Notes: generated by a model from the letters alone, not told the origin. Counted from the first letter of the stretch, positions 52,633-61,971 are shown. The stretch is DNA of 64,000 bases from Viridibacillus sp050279675 (GCF_050279675.1 NZ_JBNNUK010000008.1:62001-126000), one strand, 5' to 3'. Translations and numbers: made by a program.

Positions 52633-54330
52633 ATGACAACATTTAAAGACTATGAATATAAAAAACCAGATTTAACAACTACTAAAAGTAAATTCCACAA
52701 ACTTTTAGAGGAATTTAAAGCTGCTCAAACAGTAGAAGATCAAAGTGCAGTGATCAGTGCTATTAATGAATTACGTAATAATTTTTCTACACAATCTACT
52801 TTAGTAGAAATTCGTGCTTCTATTGATACAAATAATGAGTTTTATCAAAAAGAGAGAGACTATTTCGATGAAATTAACCCTGAGATGGATGATTTAGTCA
52901 CTGAATACTATAAAGCTCTAACAACTTCAGCGTTTAAACAAGAATTGCAAGAGAAGTGGGGACAGCAATTATTTGATTTAGCAGAATACCAAATTAAGTC
53001 ATTCTCACCTGAGCTTATTTCATTGATGCAAAAAGAGAACAAACTAACGTCGGAGTATTCTAAATTAGTAGCTTCAGCCCAAATTGATTTTAATGGTGAA
53101 GTATTAACGCTTGCACAATTAGGTCCTTATGGAGAATCGACAAACGCTGAAACTCGTAAAAAAGCAAAAGAAGCAAGCTTTGGTTTCTTTAAGGAAAATG
53201 AAGCTAAATTTGATGAGATATATGATGAGCTTGTAAAAGTACGTCATGAAATGGCTGTGAAATTAGGTTATAAAAACTTTGTTGAACTAGGTTATATTCA
53301 AATGAATCGTATTGATTATAACGCTGAAATGGTGAAAAAATTCCGTGATCAAGTACGAGATTATATTGTTCCTGTAGCAAATAAATTATATGAACGCCAA
53401 GCAAAACGCATTGGTGTAGATAAATTAAAATACCAAGACGAAGGATTAAATTTCTTAACAGGTAACGCAACACCAAAAGGAACACCTGAATGGATTGTGG
53501 AAAACGGTAAAAAAATGTATGAAGAGTTATCCCCAGAGACTGCTGAATTCTTCAATTGCATGATTGACAATGATTTGATGGATTTAGTAGCGAAGAAAGG
53601 AAAAGAGGGGGGCGGTTATTGTACATTTATCGATGATTACGAAGCACCGTTCATTTTCTCGAACTTTAATGGTACTTCTGGTGATATTGATGTGTTAACA
53701 CATGAAGCAGGCCATGCTTTCCAAGTATATACGAGCCGTAATATTGGTATCCCAGAATATATTTGGCCGACATTTGAGTCTTGCGAAATCCATTCTATGA
53801 GTATGGAATTCTTCACTTGGCCGTGGATGGAGCTATTCTTTAAAGAAGATACTGAGAAATACAAATTTGCTCATCTAAGTGGTGCATTATTATTCTTGCC
53901 GTATGGTGTAGCTGTAGACGAGTTCCAACATGTAGTTTATGAAAACCCTGAAATGACACCAGCAGATCGAAAAGCTGCTTGGAAGAAAATAGAGGAAATT
54001 TACTTACCACACCGTGACTATGATGGTATTGAATATGTAGAGCAAGGTGGTTTCTGGCAGCGTCAAGCACATATTTATGCTAGCCCGTTTTATTATATTG
54101 ATTACACGTTAGCGCAGATCTGTGCATTCCAATTCTGGAAACGTTCAAGAGAGAATCACGAGGAAGCATGGGCAGATTATATCCACCTTTGCCAATTAGG
54201 AGGTTCACAATCTTTCACTAATCTTGTAGCGGAAGCGAATCTAGTATCACCGTTTGAAGAAGGGTGTGTGGAATCTGTCATTGATTCGATTGAGGAATAC
54301 CTAAATTCAGTTGAGGATGACAAATTGTAA
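52633..54330 (+). CDS. pepF: M3 family oligoendopeptidase
   Basis: A 565-residue M3B metallopeptidase. The zinc site THEAGHAFQVYTS carries His357, Glu358 and His361, with the third ligand in ESCEIHSMSMEFF. The length and layout fit the shorter PepF-like oligoendopeptidases that degrade peptides of roughly 5-20 residues in the cytoplasm. ATG follows GGGGAGAAGG. Monocistronic. Confidence 0.9.
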   Translation: MTTFKDYEYKKPDLTTTKSKFHKLLEEFKAAQTVEDQSAVISAINELRNNFSTQSTLVEIRASIDTNNEFYQKERDYFDEINPEMDDLVTEYYKALTTSAFKQELQEKWGQQLFDLAEYQIKSFSPELISLMQKENKLTSEYSKLVASAQIDFNGEVLTLAQLGPYGESTNAETRKKAKEASFGFFKENEAKFDEIYDELVKVRHEMAVKLGYKNFVELGYIQMNRIDYNAEMVKKFRDQVRDYIVPVANKLYERQAKRIGVDKLKYQDEGLNFLTGNATPKGTPEWIVENGKKMYEELSPETAEFFNCMIDNDLMDLVAKKGKEGGGYCTFIDDYEAPFIFSNFNGTSGDIDVLTHEAGHAFQVYTSRNIGIPEYIWPTFESCEIHSMSMEFFTWPWMELFFKEDTEKYKFAHLSGALLFLPYGVAVDEFQHVVYENPEMTPADRKAAWKKIEEIYLPHRDYDGIEYVEQGGFWQRQAHIYASPFYYIDYTLAQICAFQFWKRSRENHEEAWADYIHLCQLGGSQSFTNLVAEANLVSPFEEGCVESVIDSIEEYLNSVEDDKL

Positions 54331-54482
54331 AAGGTATCTAGAAAACTATTTACTTTCGTTAGATAAATAAAAAATTTAAATAGTTAAAATTAAAAGTATT
54401 GAAGAGAATTGAGTAAAATGAAAGCATCAAAAATAACTCTTGATTGCCATATAGAACATATCTATTCAGCACCAGTATATAT

Positions 54483-54528
54483 CTCGTCCTTTTTAATCAT
54501 TTTAATGATTGAGAGGGCGAGTTTTTTT
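54483..54528 (+). terminator. Terminator in the 54.3-54.6 kb gap
   Basis: CTCGTCC pairs with GGGCGAG around an inner TAATCATTTTAATGATTA hairpin, followed by TTTTTTT. It is 150 bp after pepF, the only upstream gene on this strand. Nothing else is seen in the 300-bp gap except the terminator below. Confidence 0.7.
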
Positions 54529-54591
54529 GCATTTATATTGTGGCTTATAAATTGATATAGTAGAAGACCATTTATAGCGTAGAAAAATAAA

Positions 54592-54627
54592 AAAGCCTTA
54601 TTGAAATTAAGTTTTCAATAAGGCTTT
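54592..54627. terminator. Terminator of the LtaS-like gene
   Basis: AAAGCCTTATTGAAA pairs with TTTCAATAAGGCTTT; it serves the minus-strand gene and can act in both directions. Confidence 0.82.
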
Positions 54628-54633
54628 CTTTAC

Positions 54634-56487
54634 TTATTGTCCGATTTGCTCTCGACGTAGTTGATCGGAGTATTGCAGTATCGTTAGTGTATTATTGATG
54701 TTTTTTTGTGATCTGTTTGTGAGTTTTGCCTTTTTCATCGTTTCTCTCGTTAACAATGAGGCGGGATGTTGAGCACTCGGTGCAATATACAGCGTGTGGT
54801 CGCTTATATAAGAGCCCCCAGGCAAGTAATAGCGCATGCCGAGTAGATTATGTTCATATTGAAATAAGTTGTGTCCTATAAGCTGTGAAGTAGGTTCAAT
54901 GCCAAGTATATTCAAAAGTGTAGGCATTAAATCTGTTTGACCACCAAGATGTGTAATTTGCTCATTGTCAAAAATTCCTGGTGCTGTGAATAGTACAGGT
55001 ACTATGAATCGATCATTCAAATTGTAAGGATGACCAAGTAAATCTTCCAATAGCACTTGGTCTTCTTCTGTTACAGGTTTTCCATGCAAACCCGAATGAT
55101 CACCATAAATGAGAATAACGGAATTATCATACAATCCTAAACGCTTAAGATTCGCAACAAACTGTCCAATTTGCCTATCTGTATAACGAACTGATTGTAA
55201 ATAGTCTCCGACATATGTGTCGTTGAATTTCGTTGGTAAGTCTAGGTATTTGTAGCCTTCAGGCATGTTAAATGGCGTATGGCTGGTTAGTGTAATGATA
55301 TTGGCGTAAACTCTATTGAATTGTTGTAACAAGCTTTGTACTTGTGATTCAGCAAAACGAAATGTAACTTCATCTGCGGGGCCAAAGCCGATAATTTGCT
55401 GTTCTGGAATATCCTCCGAAGTATAAATATGATCAAAACCGAGTGCAGGATATAGCTTATTACGATTCCAATACGATATATCATCTGCATGAAATGTGGC
55501 TGTACCGTAACCTTCTTCACTTAGCATTCGGGGCAAGGAATCAACCTTAGAATCCTTTAGCAAATTGACAGTAGGATCCATGCCTTCGGGATAAAGTCCT
55601 GTATGCATAGCCCATTCAGCATCTGAAGTGTTACCTGCACCGATTTGTTGGTAAACATTATTGAAATATGCACTATCTTCTAGTATCTTATTTAGATTTG
55701 GTGTAATTTCTTGGCCGTTAATATCACGGTTAATGACAAAGTTTTGTAACGATTCTACTTGAATTACAAAGACGTTTCGGTTTTTAGCTACGCCAAATGT
55801 TTTGTGCTGGTTAAATGGGACATAGTCATTGCCCTTTAGTTTTTCAAGATCGGCATCACTTAACTTTTCATGAGTAGCAAGTGCGACACCAAAGCTTCGT
55901 GCGTACAATTGGACGACTTGTGATTGTAAGTAACCGTTTTCTTTTGCGAAATAAGATACATCAATAAGAGGCTGTTTAAATGCACTTGCTGTCGATACGA
56001 CACAGATACAAGTGAAGGCAAGTAGCCCTTTTCTAACGCCGGTGCAGTAAAGTTGCCGCTTGTCTTTTGTGAAATAACGAATTAGTGGCAACAACAAGAC
56101 AATATCTAAGAAAAACAGGTAGTCATAAGGGGTTCCAAGTAAGGCAACGGTACCACCGACTGAATGAGATTGATAAATTTGCTTGACGTCATAATAAGAC
56201 GGTAAAGTTGAAAAATAGCGAGTGTAATACAATATGACGATAAACAAAGTAGATAAAATAGTATTGAAAATCCATACAGCAAGCCATGTACGCTTTTTAA
56301 ATAACACTACGACAAGAGTAAGTGCCAAAGCCCACATTGGATACTCTAGTAACACAATCTGAGTAACAGAGCGGTTGTGGAAAATCACCGTACGAAATGC
56401 GATTATCTTCACAAGTAATACGGTGAGAATGAGAGTATATGGATGTAGTAAGTCTTTCTTGGCCACATGAGCCCAATTGCTTTTCAT
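54634..56487 (-). CDS. LTA synthase family protein (LtaS-like sulfatase fold)
   Basis: A 617-residue protein with about five N-terminal membrane segments (residues 15-190) and an extracellular sulfatase-like domain. The catalytic threonine sits in AGNTSDAEW, with metal ligands in FVIQVESLQNF, TATFHADD and LIYGDHSGLHG. Such enzymes polymerise glycerol phosphate for lipoteichoic acid or act as primases (YvgJ) or paralogues (YfnI, YqgS); which is unclear. AAAGGTGATGG precedes the ATG at 56487; the frame extends to 56550 without support. Confidence 0.85.
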   Translation of the reverse strand: MKSNWAHVAKKDLLHPYTLILTVLLVKIIAFRTVIFHNRSVTQIVLLEYPMWALALTLVVVLFKKRTWLAVWIFNTILSTLFIVILYYTRYFSTLPSYYDVKQIYQSHSVGGTVALLGTPYDYLFFLDIVLLLPLIRYFTKDKRQLYCTGVRKGLLAFTCICVVSTASAFKQPLIDVSYFAKENGYLQSQVVQLYARSFGVALATHEKLSDADLEKLKGNDYVPFNQHKTFGVAKNRNVFVIQVESLQNFVINRDINGQEITPNLNKILEDSAYFNNVYQQIGAGNTSDAEWAMHTGLYPEGMDPTVNLLKDSKVDSLPRMLSEEGYGTATFHADDISYWNRNKLYPALGFDHIYTSEDIPEQQIIGFGPADEVTFRFAESQVQSLLQQFNRVYANIITLTSHTPFNMPEGYKYLDLPTKFNDTYVGDYLQSVRYTDRQIGQFVANLKRLGLYDNSVILIYGDHSGLHGKPVTEEDQVLLEDLLGHPYNLNDRFIVPVLFTAPGIFDNEQITHLGGQTDLMPTLLNILGIEPTSQLIGHNLFQYEHNLLGMRYYLPGGSYISDHTLYIAPSAQHPASLLTRETMKKAKLTNRSQKNINNTLTILQYSDQLRREQIGQ

Positions 56488-56695
56488 TACACCATCACCT
56501 TTATGTAAAGTTCTACTAAATAACGTAACAACACCCAACTGGAAAATCAACTCATGTCACTGTAATTATTTATTTTTTTTAGAATATTTGTATTATTGTA
56601 TTTTCTATTCTAACTGTTAGATTTCTTTTCCTGCATAAAATATCGTATACTTAATGATAAAATGGGCCTATTTAGGCGATAAGGAAGTGAAGTTT

Positions 56696-57775
56696 GTGAC
56701 GAAAAAGTTATGGTTTCAAACAGGTGTCGGTATATTACTCGTTTTATTAATAGTTAAGTATTTTTTAGAAATTAAACATTTGTTTCATCCAGTGGTTATT
56801 ATTGCAAGTGCAATTTTTACGCCACTTTTACTAGGCGGAATTTTATATTACATAACAGAGCCTATTCAGCGTTTTTTAGAGAAACATAAATTTCCGCGCT
56901 GGGCGAGTATTTTGACCATTATTATTGCATTAGTAGGAGCATTTGGGAGCATTGTCTCGTGGATTGGTCCTTCTATTGCAGAACAGTTGAATCATTTAAT
57001 AAAGAGCACACCTTACCTAGCACGTGAAATTACAGATATGGCTGATTATATCCAAGATAATCGTGGAAGTTTTCCATCCCAAGTAAATGAATTCATAGAT
57101 AAGATGGCAAACTCTATTCAAAAATACGCAGTTATGTCGAGTGTATTTTTAGTACAACTAATACAAACTATTTTGTCATGGGCATTTATCTTAATATTGG
57201 TGCCTTTCTTCTTTATTTTCATGTTAAAGGATCATGAGAAATTTGCGCCATCAATGTATAATCTGTTTTCTGGGAACCGTCGTGAATGGATAAAGAAAAC
57301 ACTGTCGGATATTGATGATGTGCTGCGTGCTTATATCCAAGGGCAGCTTCTAATTAGTTTATTGTTAGCTATTATGATGTGTATCGGTTATTTAATAATA
57401 GGATTAGATTACGCATTATTATTGGTTGTTTTTGCCTTTTTTATGAATATCATTCCATTCATTGGACCGTGGATTGCATTTGTGCCAGCGCTAATCATCG
57501 GATTTTTACAAGAACCTAAATTAGCTATCTGGGTGTGTGTTGTAACATTAGTAGCGCAACAGATCGATAGTAATTTAATCACACCGAATGTTATGGGGAA
57601 ATCATTAGATATTCATCCACTGACTGTTATTACAATCATTTTAGCTGCAGGTAATATTGCAGGTTTCCTAGGTATTTTACTTGGTGTACCTGCTTATGCA
57701 GTTGGGAAAGTAATTGTAAAAAGCGTTTATGAACATCGTAAAGAAATTCGTTCAGCTGCAACAAAGAATGTGTAG
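56696..57775 (+). CDS. AI-2E family transporter
   Basis: A 360-residue protein with about seven or eight membrane segments and the family blocks PLLLGGILYYITEP, LVPFFFIFMLKD, FMNIIPFIGPWIAFVPALI and ITPNVMGKSLDIHPL. The family (YueF, YtvI, YrrI, TqsA) includes putative autoinducer or Na+/H+ exporters; the substrate is unknown. GTG at 56696 has GGAAGTG 6 bp upstream; the ATG at 56654 lacks a ribosome site. Its stop almost touches the next gene. Confidence 0.84.
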   Translation: MTKKLWFQTGVGILLVLLIVKYFLEIKHLFHPVVIIASAIFTPLLLGGILYYITEPIQRFLEKHKFPRWASILTIIIALVGAFGSIVSWIGPSIAEQLNHLIKSTPYLAREITDMADYIQDNRGSFPSQVNEFIDKMANSIQKYAVMSSVFLVQLIQTILSWAFILILVPFFFIFMLKDHEKFAPSMYNLFSGNRREWIKKTLSDIDDVLRAYIQGQLLISLLLAIMMCIGYLIIGLDYALLLVVFAFFMNIIPFIGPWIAFVPALIIGFLQEPKLAIWVCVVTLVAQQIDSNLITPNVMGKSLDIHPLTVITIILAAGNIAGFLGILLGVPAYAVGKVIVKSVYEHRKEIRSAATKNV

Positions 57776-57784
57776 GTGCCAAAT

Positions 57785-58405
57785 ATGGAAAGTGAATTAT
57801 TAAGAATATTTAATGATGAACATGAACCTATTGGTGAGGCATCTAGAGAAGAGGTACACGCGAAAGGCTTTTGGCATGAGACTTTTCATTGCTGGCTTGT
57901 TAGTAAGATAGAAGATAAGTACTACCTTTATTTTCAGCTCAGAAGCGCTTGTAAGAAGGATTATGCAAGTCAGTTTGATATAACGGCCGCTGGGCATTTA
58001 CTAGCGAATGAACGAGCTGAGGAAGGCATTCGTGAATTACAAGAGGAGCTTGGTTTGCCACTTACGGTTAATGATGTGAAAAAGCTTGGGGTATTTGAAA
58101 CGCGTATTCAACAGCCACCGATGATTGATATGGAATTTGCCCATGTGTACTATGTATTTAGTGACGTAGACTTTGTAGGATTTCAATTACAAGAGGATGA
58201 GGTTGCTGGTATTGTTCGAGCAGAGCTTGGTACAGTGCAGGATTTCTACTCAGGTAAGATTAAAACTCTATATGTCGAGGGGTTTGAAATCATCGAAGGT
58301 GGAAAGAAGATACCTCTTGTAAAAAATGCTATATACGCTGATTTTGTTGAGCATAATGCATCCTATATGGATAATGTTTTAGTTAAATTAATGGAGGTTT
58401 TATAA
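57785..58405 (+). CDS. Nudix hydrolase (IPP isomerase-like subgroup)
   Basis: A 206-residue protein with the Nudix box in AGHLLANERAEEGIREL and QEELGLPL, and the N-terminal pattern LRIFNDEHEPIGEASREEVH and HETFHCWL typical of the YfcD/IPP isomerase-like group. Substrate unknown. AGGTG precedes the ATG at 57785, 9 bp after the transporter stop, so the two are one operon. A GTG at 57776 is too close to the ribosome site. Confidence 0.84.
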   Translation: MESELLRIFNDEHEPIGEASREEVHAKGFWHETFHCWLVSKIEDKYYLYFQLRSACKKDYASQFDITAAGHLLANERAEEGIRELQEELGLPLTVNDVKKLGVFETRIQQPPMIDMEFAHVYYVFSDVDFVGFQLQEDEVAGIVRAELGTVQDFYSGKIKTLYVEGFEIIEGGKKIPLVKNAIYADFVEHNASYMDNVLVKLMEVL

Positions 58406-58409
58406 GGGA

Positions 58410-58438
58410 AGCACGTTGCAGATGCAACGTGCTTTTTG
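58410..58438 (+). terminator. Terminator after the Nudix gene
   Basis: AGCACGTTGCA pairs with TGCAACGTGCT and TTTTG follows. Confidence 0.85.
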
Positions 58439-58448
58439 TTTTTGAAGT

Positions 58449-58485
58449 ATAGCCGTTGCCACAGGACGTGGCGGTTTTAGGCTAT
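58449..58485. repeat. Inverted-repeat hairpin between convergent genes
   Basis: ATAGCC and GGCTAT flank an inner perfect GCCAC-AGGAC-GTGGC hairpin. There is no T run on the plus strand and only a poor one on the minus strand, so it is not a standard terminator. It may be a dispersed palindromic element or the 3' structure of proS mRNA. Confidence 0.4.
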
Positions 58486-58512
58486 CTTCAATTATACGAG
58501 CCGCTTCAGCAT

Positions 58513-59943
58513 TTAATATGCCTTAGCCCATACGACCATTTTTTCTGCGGGTTTGCTGCAACAGATACACACTTCTGAGATCTGTTCTTGTTTAAATGGC
58601 ATACATCGGGAAGTTGCACCTGTTTCTTCTTTAATCTTATCTTCACACGCTTGGTCACCACACCACATGGCTTTGATAAATCCTTGTTTTTCTTCAAGTT
58701 GTGCTTTGAATGCATCAAATGTTTGAACGATAAATGTGTTTTCTTCACGGTGATTTAGTGCTTTATTGTATAAATCATTTTGTATTTCTTCTAACATTGC
58801 AGGTAATTTTACTTCTAGTTCATCAAGTGACACGATAATTTTTTCCCCTGAATCACGACGGGCTAGAACCACTTGATTATTTTCGATGTCCTTTGGTCCT
58901 ACTTCAAGGCGTACTGGAATACCCTTCATTTCATACTCATTGAATTTCCAACCTGGTTTTTTATCACTAGCATCAATATTAACTCGTGCCACTTTTCCAA
59001 GACGTTCTTTTAAATCATAAGCAAAATCCAGGACGCCTTCTTTATGTTGAGCAATTGGAACAATCATTACTTGTGTGGGTGCAATACGTGGAGGAACGAC
59101 TAGACCACGATCATCACCATGAACCATAATAAGTGCCCCTATTATACGTGTTGTGAAACCCCAAGATGTTTGATGAACAAATTGTTGTTTGCCTTCTTTA
59201 TCAAGATATTTAATATCAAATGCACGTGCAAAACCATCTCCAAAATTATGTGATGTTCCTGATTGTAATGCTTTCCCGTCATGCATTAATGTTTCGATTG
59301 TGTAAGTGGATTCAGCGCCTGCGAATTTTTCCTTCTCAGTTTTTTGCCCTTTTAATACAGGGATAGCTAAGTACTCTTCACAAATTTGAGCATACACATT
59401 TAACATACGTAATGTTTCCTCTTGCGCTTCTTCTTGTGTAGCGTGAGCAGTGTGTCCCTCTTGCCATAAAAACTCAAGTGTACGCAAGAATGGACGTGTC
59501 GTTTTTTCCCAGCGTACAACATTAGCCCATTGGTTATAAAGCTTTGGTAGATCACGATAAGAATGAATAATATTAGCATAGTGTTCGCAGAATAGTGTTT
59601 CTGAAGTTGGACGTACAACTAAGCGCTCTTGTAGTTTTTCGTCCCCACCATGCGTAACCCATGCCACTTCCGGTGCAAATCCTTTTACGTGATCTTTTTC
59701 TTTTTGTAAAAGTGATTCAGGTATGAATAGAGGCATATAAACATTTTCATGACCTGTTTCTTTCAGTTTTGTATCGAGTTCATTTTTGATATTGTCCCAC
59801 AATGCATAGCCATAAGGACGTATAATCATTGAACCACGAACGCTTGAATAATCGATTAAATCAGCTTTTGTTACAACGTCTGTATACCATTGAGCAAAAT
59901 CCTCATCCATTGCTGTTACGTCTTTTACAAATTGTTTTGCCAT
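58513..59943 (-). CDS. proS: Prolyl-tRNA synthetase (ProS type 3, eukaryote/archaea-like)
   Basis: A 476-residue class II synthetase without the long editing insertion of the bacterial type. Motif regions include RPYGYALWD, VVRPTSETLFCEHYANI (motif 2 side), WEKTTRPFLRTLEFLWQEGH, and the C-terminal zinc-like CGDQACEDKIK with CICCSKP, ending KAY. It charges tRNA-Pro. GAGGTG precedes the ATG at 59943; a GTG at 59952 lies in the ribosome site. It is controlled by a T-box leader. Bacilli often carry a second, bacterial-type ProS elsewhere. Confidence 0.93.
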   Translation of the reverse strand: MAKQFVKDVTAMDEDFAQWYTDVVTKADLIDYSSVRGSMIIRPYGYALWDNIKNELDTKLKETGHENVYMPLFIPESLLQKEKDHVKGFAPEVAWVTHGGDEKLQERLVVRPTSETLFCEHYANIIHSYRDLPKLYNQWANVVRWEKTTRPFLRTLEFLWQEGHTAHATQEEAQEETLRMLNVYAQICEEYLAIPVLKGQKTEKEKFAGAESTYTIETLMHDGKALQSGTSHNFGDGFARAFDIKYLDKEGKQQFVHQTSWGFTTRIIGALIMVHGDDRGLVVPPRIAPTQVMIVPIAQHKEGVLDFAYDLKERLGKVARVNIDASDKKPGWKFNEYEMKGIPVRLEVGPKDIENNQVVLARRDSGEKIIVSLDELEVKLPAMLEEIQNDLYNKALNHREENTFIVQTFDAFKAQLEEKQGFIKAMWCGDQACEDKIKEETGATSRCMPFKQEQISEVCICCSKPAEKMVVWAKAY

Positions 59944-59965
59944 TATAAACACCTCTTCTTTAAAA

Positions 59966-60004
59966 TAAAAAGCCCCGCCTTAAACAAGGGACCCATTACG
60001 GCGG
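59966..60004 (-). terminator. T-box terminator upstream of proS
   Basis: On the minus strand CCGCC (from the T-box) pairs with GGCGG, followed by GGCTTTTTATTTT. It overlaps the antiterminator sequence as usual. Confidence 0.8.
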
Positions 60005-60191
60005 TACCACCCTTATTTAAAGCGAAGCTTTACTCTCGAACATGTTAACGACTGTCGCCGCGCCATTTTTCAATGACGAACTCGAAGGTAGGTTCAAGAA
60101 GCTGTTAATGAGAATCTTCCACCAATCAATCCTCTCTCTATAAAAACAGGTCATTCTTTACTAATCCTTGTCTTAGTTTCAATTATTGTTG
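59966..60191 (-). promoter_or_regulatory. T-box leader regulating proS
   Basis: On the minus strand the T-box core AGGGTGGTACCGC lies at about 60002-60014, upstream of a terminator and proS. The about 225-nt leader begins near 60191 and has room for stem I. GAACCTACC (a CCU within a purine-rich loop) is a possible proline specifier, but I could not fold stem I with confidence. Uncharged tRNA-Pro should promote read-through. Confidence 0.88.
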
Positions 60192-60197
60192 TTTGTG

Positions 60198-60226
60198 ATT
60201 ATAGTATTGTCTAAATAGTATGTCAA
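60198..60226 (-). promoter_or_regulatory. Consensus sigma-A promoter of proS
   Basis: On the minus strand TTGACA (60221-60226) and TATAAT (60198-60203) are both perfect, with 17 bp between. Confidence 0.8.
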
Positions 60227-60237
60227 TACTATATAAT
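60207..60237 (+). promoter_or_regulatory. Overlapping divergent promoter of the histidine phosphatase gene
   Basis: On the plus strand TTGTCT (60207-60212) is followed after 17 bp by TATATA or after 19 bp by TATAAT (60232-60237). It interlocks with the proS promoter. ATAGTATTG (60201-60209) and CAATACTAT (60224-60232) form a perfect inverted repeat across both. Confidence 0.5.
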
Positions 60238-60266
60238 ATTATTCAAAAGATAGGGGAGTTGTGTTA

Positions 60267-60806
60267 ATGAATAAAATTTACATTATTCGTCATTGTAAGG
60301 CTTATGGTCAAGAAAAAGAGGCAACTCTTACAAGTGAGGGTATTGAGCAGGCTAAACAATTAGCAGAGAGATTACAACAATACGATATAAAGAGAGTTAT
60401 TTCTAGTCCGTTTACAAGAGCAATCCAAACGATAGAACCATTTTCCAAGAAAATGCAAATAGAAGTTGAACAGGATGAAAGACTAGCTGAACGTGTATTA
60501 AGTACACAAAATTTTGATGATTGGTTAGAAAAGTTGGAACAAACTTTTCTCGATGAAAACTTGAGGTTCATAGGTGGAGAATCAAGCAAAGAAGCAGTTG
60601 TACGAATTGAACAGTTAATCAAAGAATTACTCGAATCATCTATTGCTGATACTGCAATTGTTTCGCATGGCAATCTATTATCAATACTCATTACAAAATA
60701 CAATTCGAAATTTGGTTTTACAGGATGGAAAACTATGAGAAATCCTGATGTATTTTTATTGACGAAAGATGGACAAGATGTTGATATAAAGCGAATTGAT
60801 ATGTAA
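60267..60806 (+). CDS. Histidine phosphatase family protein
   Basis: A 179-residue phosphoglycerate mutase-like protein. The catalytic histidine is in IYIIRHCKAYGQE (RHC rather than the usual RHG), SSPFTRAIQT supplies the second phosphate contact and AIVSHGNLL the second histidine. Substrate unknown. GGGGAG is 8 bp from the ATG at 60267; a GTG 6 bp upstream is too near. Confidence 0.85.
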   Translation: MNKIYIIRHCKAYGQEKEATLTSEGIEQAKQLAERLQQYDIKRVISSPFTRAIQTIEPFSKKMQIEVEQDERLAERVLSTQNFDDWLEKLEQTFLDENLRFIGGESSKEAVVRIEQLIKELLESSIADTAIVSHGNLLSILITKYNSKFGFTGWKTMRNPDVFLLTKDGQDVDIKRIDM

Positions 60807-60852
60807 AAAATGCTATACTAAAGGTTGAATGCAAACGAAAAAGGAGTATATT

Positions 60853-61320
60853 ATGTTAACATTTGAACAAAAACAAGCGATCATCGAAAGTTTCCCTCAA
60901 TTAACTCGTAAAGAAATTTCGATGAAACGATTAAATTATCACTTTGATGGTAGCCAATATGAGAAAAAAATTGTGGTAGAAAAATTACACCCAAACGGTA
61001 ACGGTTTTGTTTACGTAGGGGATTTACTACGTTATAAAGCAGACGATCGTGGTTTAATAAATATCCGTGATTTCTCTGAGCAAGAGCTACGTGAAATTAT
61101 CGAAGATTCCCTTATGTACTTATCTGAAATTGATGAAGTAGTTCCTGAAGTGAGAATTGAGCAAAGCTGGCGTAACCGTAATGATGACCAACTTCTTTTA
61201 GTAGAAGAAGATCCTTTTTGGAATGTATATCATGGCTTCAATTTAGAAGAAAGCTTCGGAACTCGTGATGATGCGGAAAACTATTTATATTCTGAAGGCT
61301 TTAAGCCGTCTAAAAAATGA
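60853..61320 (+). CDS. Conserved Bacilli protein of unknown function
   Basis: A 155-residue soluble, acidic protein. Visible features are SFPQLTRKEISMKRLNYHF, ERLHPNGNGFVYVG-type EKLHPNGNGFVYVGDLLRYK and the acidic C-terminal half. No domain recognised. AAGGAG is 6 bp from the ATG at 60853; the longer frame from 60829 overlaps it. It may be co-transcribed with the histidine phosphatase, 46 bp upstream. Confidence 0.7.
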   Translation: MLTFEQKQAIIESFPQLTRKEISMKRLNYHFDGSQYEKKIVVEKLHPNGNGFVYVGDLLRYKADDRGLINIRDFSEQELREIIEDSLMYLSEIDEVVPEVRIEQSWRNRNDDQLLLVEEDPFWNVYHGFNLEESFGTRDDAENYLYSEGFKPSKK

Positions 61321-61326
61321 TGTTAA

Positions 61327-61763
61327 CAATATCGTTTATTGGCGGTATTTGAACGACCACCAATGGACTTGCTGTTACTAGCTGATCCGTCTGAGCACAT
61401 GATTGCACAATATATTCGCGATGGTAATTATTATATCGCGAGTATGGCGGGTGAGGATGTTGGGGTGGTCGTTTTGTTGATTCATAATACAGAAACCATC
61501 GAGGCAGTGAACATTGCTATAGCTGGAAAAGGTAAGAATATAATTTTGGTACGTCACTTATTCAGTAAGCCATAAGTGAAGCAACAGCTGGTTCGTCGAA
61601 TTCTAATCGCTACGGGTAACTCTAGCATTGGTCAACTGGGGCTGTATCAAAAATGTGGATTCCACATGATTATTGGATTAATCATTATTAAGAAGAAATT
61701 TTTGAATATGGCATACAATGTCGAGGTCGGATAGTTCTCGCAAAAATGCTAAAGGAAGTAGGT
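61327..61763 (+). pseudogene. Decayed GNAT acetyltransferase (YvbK-like)
   Basis: Fragments of one GNAT protein occur in successive frames. They read FERPPMDLLLLADPSEHMIA to IAIAGKGKN (61339-61575), KQQLVRRILIATGNSSIGQL then GLYQKCGFHMI (from 61576), and EEIFEYGIQCRGRIVL at the end. The acetyl-CoA loop is broken where the first frame is lost. At least two frameshifts and a missing start make it non-functional. The recognisable order matches intact YvbK-type proteins. Confidence 0.78.
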
Positions 61764-61769
61764 AATTTT

Positions 61770-61943
61770 ATGTCTGGTAAAAAAACAGTTATTGCATTAG
61801 TTACTGTCGTAATATTTGCAGTTATATTGATTGTCCTTTCAATTCAACTATTTTATAAGAATCATTCTAAGCATGGTTCCAAAGCATATTCATTGACTCC
61901 TAGTACTGTTCAATCTATAATTATCTCGAATTCAAGATATTGA
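61770..61943 (+). CDS. Small single-TM protein
   Basis: A 57-residue protein: MSGKKTVIALVTVVIFAVIL leads into one membrane helix, then a basic HSKHGSKAY segment and a Ser/Thr-rich tail. AAGTAGG is 7 bp before the ATG at 61770. The frame is open into the end of the GNAT pseudogene, so the start choice is uncertain. No function assigned; it could be a minor gene or chance. Confidence 0.4.
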   Translation: MSGKKTVIALVTVVIFAVILIVLSIQLFYKNHSKHGSKAYSLTPSTVQSIIISNSRY

Positions 61944-61971
61944 TTGTAGAATATAGATAGGGGGATTCTCC

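Noticed and set aside
54419..54556. 45-codon frame starting MKASKITLDCH
   Set aside because: No good ribosome site, and it runs through an intrinsic terminator.
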